DNA of 9,048 bases from Gammaproteobacteria bacterium (lineage in GTDB: Bacteria > Pseudomonadota > Gammaproteobacteria > Steroidobacterales > MnTg04). Within the stretch, counting starts at the first letter, position 1; every line of letters begins with the position of its first letter. Positions 6,388 to 9,048 of the stretch are shown piece after piece. Below the pieces are notes generated by a model. It was not told the DNA's origin. It worked only from the letters and a program-made list of their open reading frames with translations, and did not search any database. The stretch lies in assembly GCA_027297845.1 (NCBI GenBank), contig JAPUHG010000276.1, positions 1 to 9,048 on the forward strand, given 5' to 3'. The translations under genes and the position numbers were made by a program.

Positions 6388-8186
6388 CCCATGCTGCCAA
6401 GCCAGGCAGACCGCGCGGCCAGTGTCTCGCTGCCGGCTTCCGAATCGAGCAGCAGCTCACAACAATTCCGCGGACTGTCTTCGACGATCAACACCGTCTC
6501 AATCAAAACATCTTCGCGAAAAACGCAAACGCTAACGGTGTCTCCCGTTTGCAGGCGGCGAAGCCGCTTTTCGAGCGTCTTGGCTGTGAGCCGAATATCG
6601 TTCATGGCGAGCAGCTCATCGCCCGCCGATAAACCGGCTTTCTGTCCCGGTCCATTTTCCAGCACCTGGGTTATCAGGAGCCGGCCCGCCTGTTCCCGGG
6701 TCTTGACACCGAGCCACACCGGAATGCCTTTTCCCTTCGTTTGTCCGCCGAGGTCATTGAAAGAAACGGCAGGCCTTTCGCTATAGCGCACACCGACGGT
6801 TTCCAGATACTCGGCCAGCGGCAAATCGCCGGTTCCACGAATCGCACAGGCGAAAAACTCGTCCAGGTCCAGGCCGCTGACCTCACTCGCCATTTCCTCA
6901 AAAGCCGATTCGGGCATGCCCTTTTCGTCCTGACCGTATTTGTCCCAGACCGCTCGCATCACATCATCAAGAGTATGGGCGCCGCTGGTCTCGCGACGAA
7001 TCAACAGATCCAGCGCCAGCGCCACTAGCGATCCCTTCGTGTAATAACTGACAATGGCGTTCGGCGAGTTTTCATTCTGCCGGTAAAACTTGCTCCAGGC
7101 ATCGAAACTGGATTCCGCCAGCGACTGGTGCAGACGTCCTGGCCCCTGGAGTACGCGACTTATGGTCTGCGCCAAAAGATCCAGATAGCTGGCTATGGTA
7201 ATCACGCCACTTCTCACCAGGGCAAGGTCGTCGTAGTAGGAGGTGACGCCTTCGAAAACCCAGAGCATCTCGGTATAGGCCTCGGACGACAGGTCGCTTT
7301 CCGCCAGTGCGGCCGGTCGCAATCTCTTGACATTCCACATATGAAAATACTCGTGACTGCACAGCCCGAGAAAGCGCCGGTATCCCTTGCTGTTACCGTC
7401 GGCCTCCTGCGCCGGTAGATCGCTGCGGCGGCTGATCAGCGATGAACTGTTGCGGTGCTCCAGCCCGCCATTACCGTCGCTAACAACGGTCAGCAGAAAC
7501 AGGTAGCTGGCTACAGGCACGGAGCCAAACAAATCGATGTGTTGATGGCATATCAGTGAAAGATCCGTGGCCAGCCGATCCTTGTCCGCATCGTGCTTGC
7601 CGTTGATGGCCATCAGGTGCGGTATCCCGCCCGCGCTGAACTCGATGAAATCCAGATCGCCCATTTCTACCGGGCAGTCGATCAATTGCGCATAGTTTTG
7701 TGCCTCATAGTCACCAAAGCCCTTGTCGTTGGTTTGGAAAACCGGGAGCCCGGTCGCCAACCGCCACTTCGCCGTATCACCGGATGGCGGTGAGATACTG
7801 ATCCGGGATGGCCGCTCCTCCTGACCATGAACACGCAAGAAAATATTACTGCCATCAAAAAAACCGTGTTGTCGATCCAGGTGAGCGCCGCGGACCGAAC
7901 GATCCTTCGCATAAACCTGGTATTTCACGGTCAGTGGGCCGGTCGTCGGCGCACACTGCCAGGTGGATTTATCCAGTTTTTTTACCGCAACGCTTTCCTC
8001 GCCCGATTGCGCGCCGAGACTCACGATGTTGCGCGCAAAGTCCCGAATCAGGTAACTGCCCGGCACCCAGGCCGGAAGCGACAACTGCTGGCCTTTGGCG
8101 TCAGGTTTTGCGATTTCGAGTTCAACATCGAACAGGTGGGCAGTCGGTCGTGCCGCCCCGATTCGATATTTGATAGCCGGATTCAC
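6384..8186 (-). CDS. M61-family metallopeptidase with PDZ domain
   Basis: Zinc aminopeptidase of family M61, whose characterised member from Sphingomonas capsulata is a glycyl aminopeptidase. With the start chosen here it has 600 residues, typical of the family. An N-terminal beta-rich domain (about 1-170) is followed by the thermolysin-like catalytic part: the conserved GGLEHRNSS (240-248), the zinc motif HEYFHMW (278-284) with Glu279 as catalytic base and His278/His282 as ligands, the likely third ligand Glu312 in FEGVTSYY, and SYYTKG (380-385). A PDZ domain lies at about 490-570 (VWLGV, GPGQKAGLSAGDELLAMN). No signal peptide or membrane segment is visible, so it is probably cytosolic. The frame has a GTG at 8219, but the GTG at 8186 makes a GTGA overlap with the upstream stop, matching the junctions of the rest of the operon, and gives the family-like N terminus MNPAIKYRI. 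It is followed by the kelch gene through ATGA. Confidence 0.93.
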   Translation of the reverse strand: MNPAIKYRIGAARPTAHLFDVELEIAKPDAKGQQLSLPAWVPGSYLIRDFARNIVSLGAQSGEESVAVKKLDKSTWQCAPTTGPLTVKYQVYAKDRSVRGAHLDRQHGFFDGSNIFLRVHGQEERPSRISISPPSGDTAKWRLATGLPVFQTNDKGFGDYEAQNYAQLIDCPVEMGDLDFIEFSAGGIPHLMAINGKHDADKDRLATDLSLICHQHIDLFGSVPVASYLFLLTVVSDGNGGLEHRNSSSLISRRSDLPAQEADGNSKGYRRFLGLCSHEYFHMWNVKRLRPAALAESDLSSEAYTEMLWVFEGVTSYYDDLALVRSGVITIASYLDLLAQTISRVLQGPGRLHQSLAESSFDAWSKFYRQNENSPNAIVSYYTKGSLVALALDLLIRRETSGAHTLDDVMRAVWDKYGQDEKGMPESAFEEMASEVSGLDLDEFFACAIRGTGDLPLAEYLETVGVRYSERPAVSFNDLGGQTKGKGIPVWLGVKTREQAGRLLITQVLENGPGQKAGLSAGDELLAMNDIRLTAKTLEKRLRRLQTGDTVSVCVFREDVLIETVLIVEDSPRNCCELLLDSEAGSETLAARSAWLGSMG

Positions 8187-9004
8187 GCAGACGGCTCGAT
8201 CAGTTTCAGTGTCAGGCACTTCGCGGAGCCACCTGCCTTGAGAAACTCTGTTAACGACGCTTCTATGACCTCAAAACCCGCTTTGGCCAGATCACTCCTC
8301 AGGCTTTCGGAAACCCGGTTCATGATGACCTTGTCACCTATGTTGACGGAGTTACAGGCAAAGCGGCCGGCATCCTCACTGCTCACCACAATGCGTTTGT
8401 CTGCCGGGACGCGTTCAATTATCTTTTTCTGCGATTCCTCGTCAAAAGCCGGCGGGTGGTACATCAGCCAACCGCCACTCAATGGGCAAAAACAAGTATC
8501 GATATGATAAAACCTCGGATCGACGAGCCGGATTGAGACAACTTCTATCGCAAAGAATTTTTGCAGATGAGGATGCGCTTCGATCTCAGTGCGAAATCCA
8601 TATCCAACCCAGAGCCAGTCGCCGCCGCGGTCGAACAGCGAATCGCCGGCGCCCTCAAAACCGATTTTTTCATCCAGTGGATACAGTTCGAATCCATTCT
8701 CGTGAAACCATTGCTTGAAATATTTTTCCTCTGCCCGTCTTTCCATCGGCATGAAGTGGCTGGCAATCGCCTTGTTACCCAGCACGGTCCCGGCGTTGGC
8801 GGTAAAGACCATATCGGGCACCTCGGCTTGCGGTTCAATCAACACTACCTCCGCATGTTCTTCGATGATATCGCGCAGACCCGCCCTCTGTTGTTTCGCC
8901 AGTTCGAGTGAAAGGTTTCCTTCGTTGCCATCCATCCATGGGTTTATAGCGTACTCCACGGCAAAAAAATCCGGTGAACACATCAGTATTCTGTCTTTAG
9001 CCAT
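8183..9004 (-). CDS. argZ: Arginine dihydrolase-like guanidino hydrolase
   Basis: Member of the amidinotransferase/arginine deiminase/DDAH superfamily, most like the N-terminal catalytic domain of cyanobacterial ArgZ/AgrE, which hydrolyses arginine to ornithine, ammonia and CO2. The 273 residues make a single catalytic domain, lacking the C-terminal ornithine cyclodeaminase-like part of AgrE. Visible motifs are CSPDFFAVEYAINPWM (9-24), PDMVFTANAG (63-72), FEGAGD (116-121), the active-site HIDTCFCPL (167-175), FACNSVN (215-221), and GGSAKCLTL with the nucleophile Cys263 (258-266). Asn70 aligns by my reading with ArgZ Asn71, reported to separate dihydrolase from plain deiminase activity. Automatic annotation may call it dimethylargininase or arginine deiminase-related. 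The ATG at 9004 has a weak GGGA upstream. First gene of the four-gene operon, it overlaps the peptidase gene as GTGA. Substrate assignment rests on remembered similarity, not a test. Confidence 0.85.
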   Translation of the reverse strand: MAKDRILMCSPDFFAVEYAINPWMDGNEGNLSLELAKQQRAGLRDIIEEHAEVVLIEPQAEVPDMVFTANAGTVLGNKAIASHFMPMERRAEEKYFKQWFHENGFELYPLDEKIGFEGAGDSLFDRGGDWLWVGYGFRTEIEAHPHLQKFFAIEVVSIRLVDPRFYHIDTCFCPLSGGWLMYHPPAFDEESQKKIIERVPADKRIVVSSEDAGRFACNSVNIGDKVIMNRVSESLRSDLAKAGFEVIEASLTEFLKAGGSAKCLTLKLIEPSA

Positions 9005-9034
9005 GCGCGGTGGATCCCGATAAAAGAAGGCGCG

Positions 9035-9040
9035 ATTTTA
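9035..9040 (-). promoter_or_regulatory. Candidate -10 element of the argZ-like operon
   Basis: On the minus strand TAAAAT lies 30 bases before the argZ-like ATG and is followed by a GC-rich discriminator (CGCGCC). It would give a short leader of roughly 23 bases. The matching -35 would fall beyond the right edge of the window, so only half of the promoter can be judged. Confidence 0.4.
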
Positions 9041-9048
9041 CCCCATCC

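Noticed and set aside
5848..6786. 312-codon open frame on the plus strand opposite the kelch and peptidase genes
   Set aside because: It spans the antisense of two real genes and their junction. Its product has no membrane, signal or family pattern, as expected of a GC-rich shadow frame.
7827..8507. 226-codon open frame on the plus strand
   Set aside because: It is antisense to the M61 peptidase and argZ-like genes, with no recognisable motif.
1..9048. Mobile element, defence system or CRISPR array
   Set aside because: No transposase, integrase, nuclease, spaced direct repeats or target-site duplications were found. All genes resemble chromosomal housekeeping or metabolic genes.

Overview
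The window looks like chromosomal core DNA of a gammaproteobacterium. It is GC-rich and densely coded, with eight protein genes and one tRNA gene. The order birA, coaX, SPOR-domain gene, tRNA-Thr(TGT) resembles the birA/coaX-to-tRNA-to-tuf neighbourhood known from Pseudomonas-like gammaproteobacteria. I cannot name a genus. I saw no insertion sequence, prophage, CRISPR array, toxin-antitoxin pair or other mobile DNA.

Left block, minus strand (about 3356 down to 77): plsY, birA, coaX and a SPOR-domain membrane protein follow each other with a TGATG junction, a GTGA junction and a 16-base gap. They lead into a tRNA-Thr gene and a strong hairpin terminator. The genes cover acyl-glycerol-3-phosphate synthesis (PlsY), biotin-protein ligation and biotin repression (BirA), the first step of CoA synthesis (CoaX) and a probable cell-envelope protein. 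They look like one coupled transcription unit of lipid, biotin and CoA metabolism.

Middle (3357 to 4371): a YegS/DgkB-type lipid kinase gene is read in the opposite direction to plsY. The 91-base gap between them holds a perfect 7-bp inverted repeat whose 6-base core can serve as a -10 element on both strands. That makes it a candidate shared divergent promoter or operator for two phospholipid genes.

Right block, minus strand (9004 down to 4397): four genes are joined by 4-base GTGA/ATGA overlaps. They encode an arginine-dihydrolase-like enzyme (ArgZ/AgrE N-terminal type), an M61 metallopeptidase with a C-terminal PDZ domain, a kelch-repeat lipoprotein and an EamA/DMT-type transporter. A -10-like element lies just upstream of the first gene. 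The combination suggests peptide or arginine turnover with export of a product, but that is inference from operon structure. This operon, and the stand-alone ArgZ-like enzyme in it, is the most interesting part of the window. The block ends convergently against the lipid kinase gene, where a weak terminator may sit.
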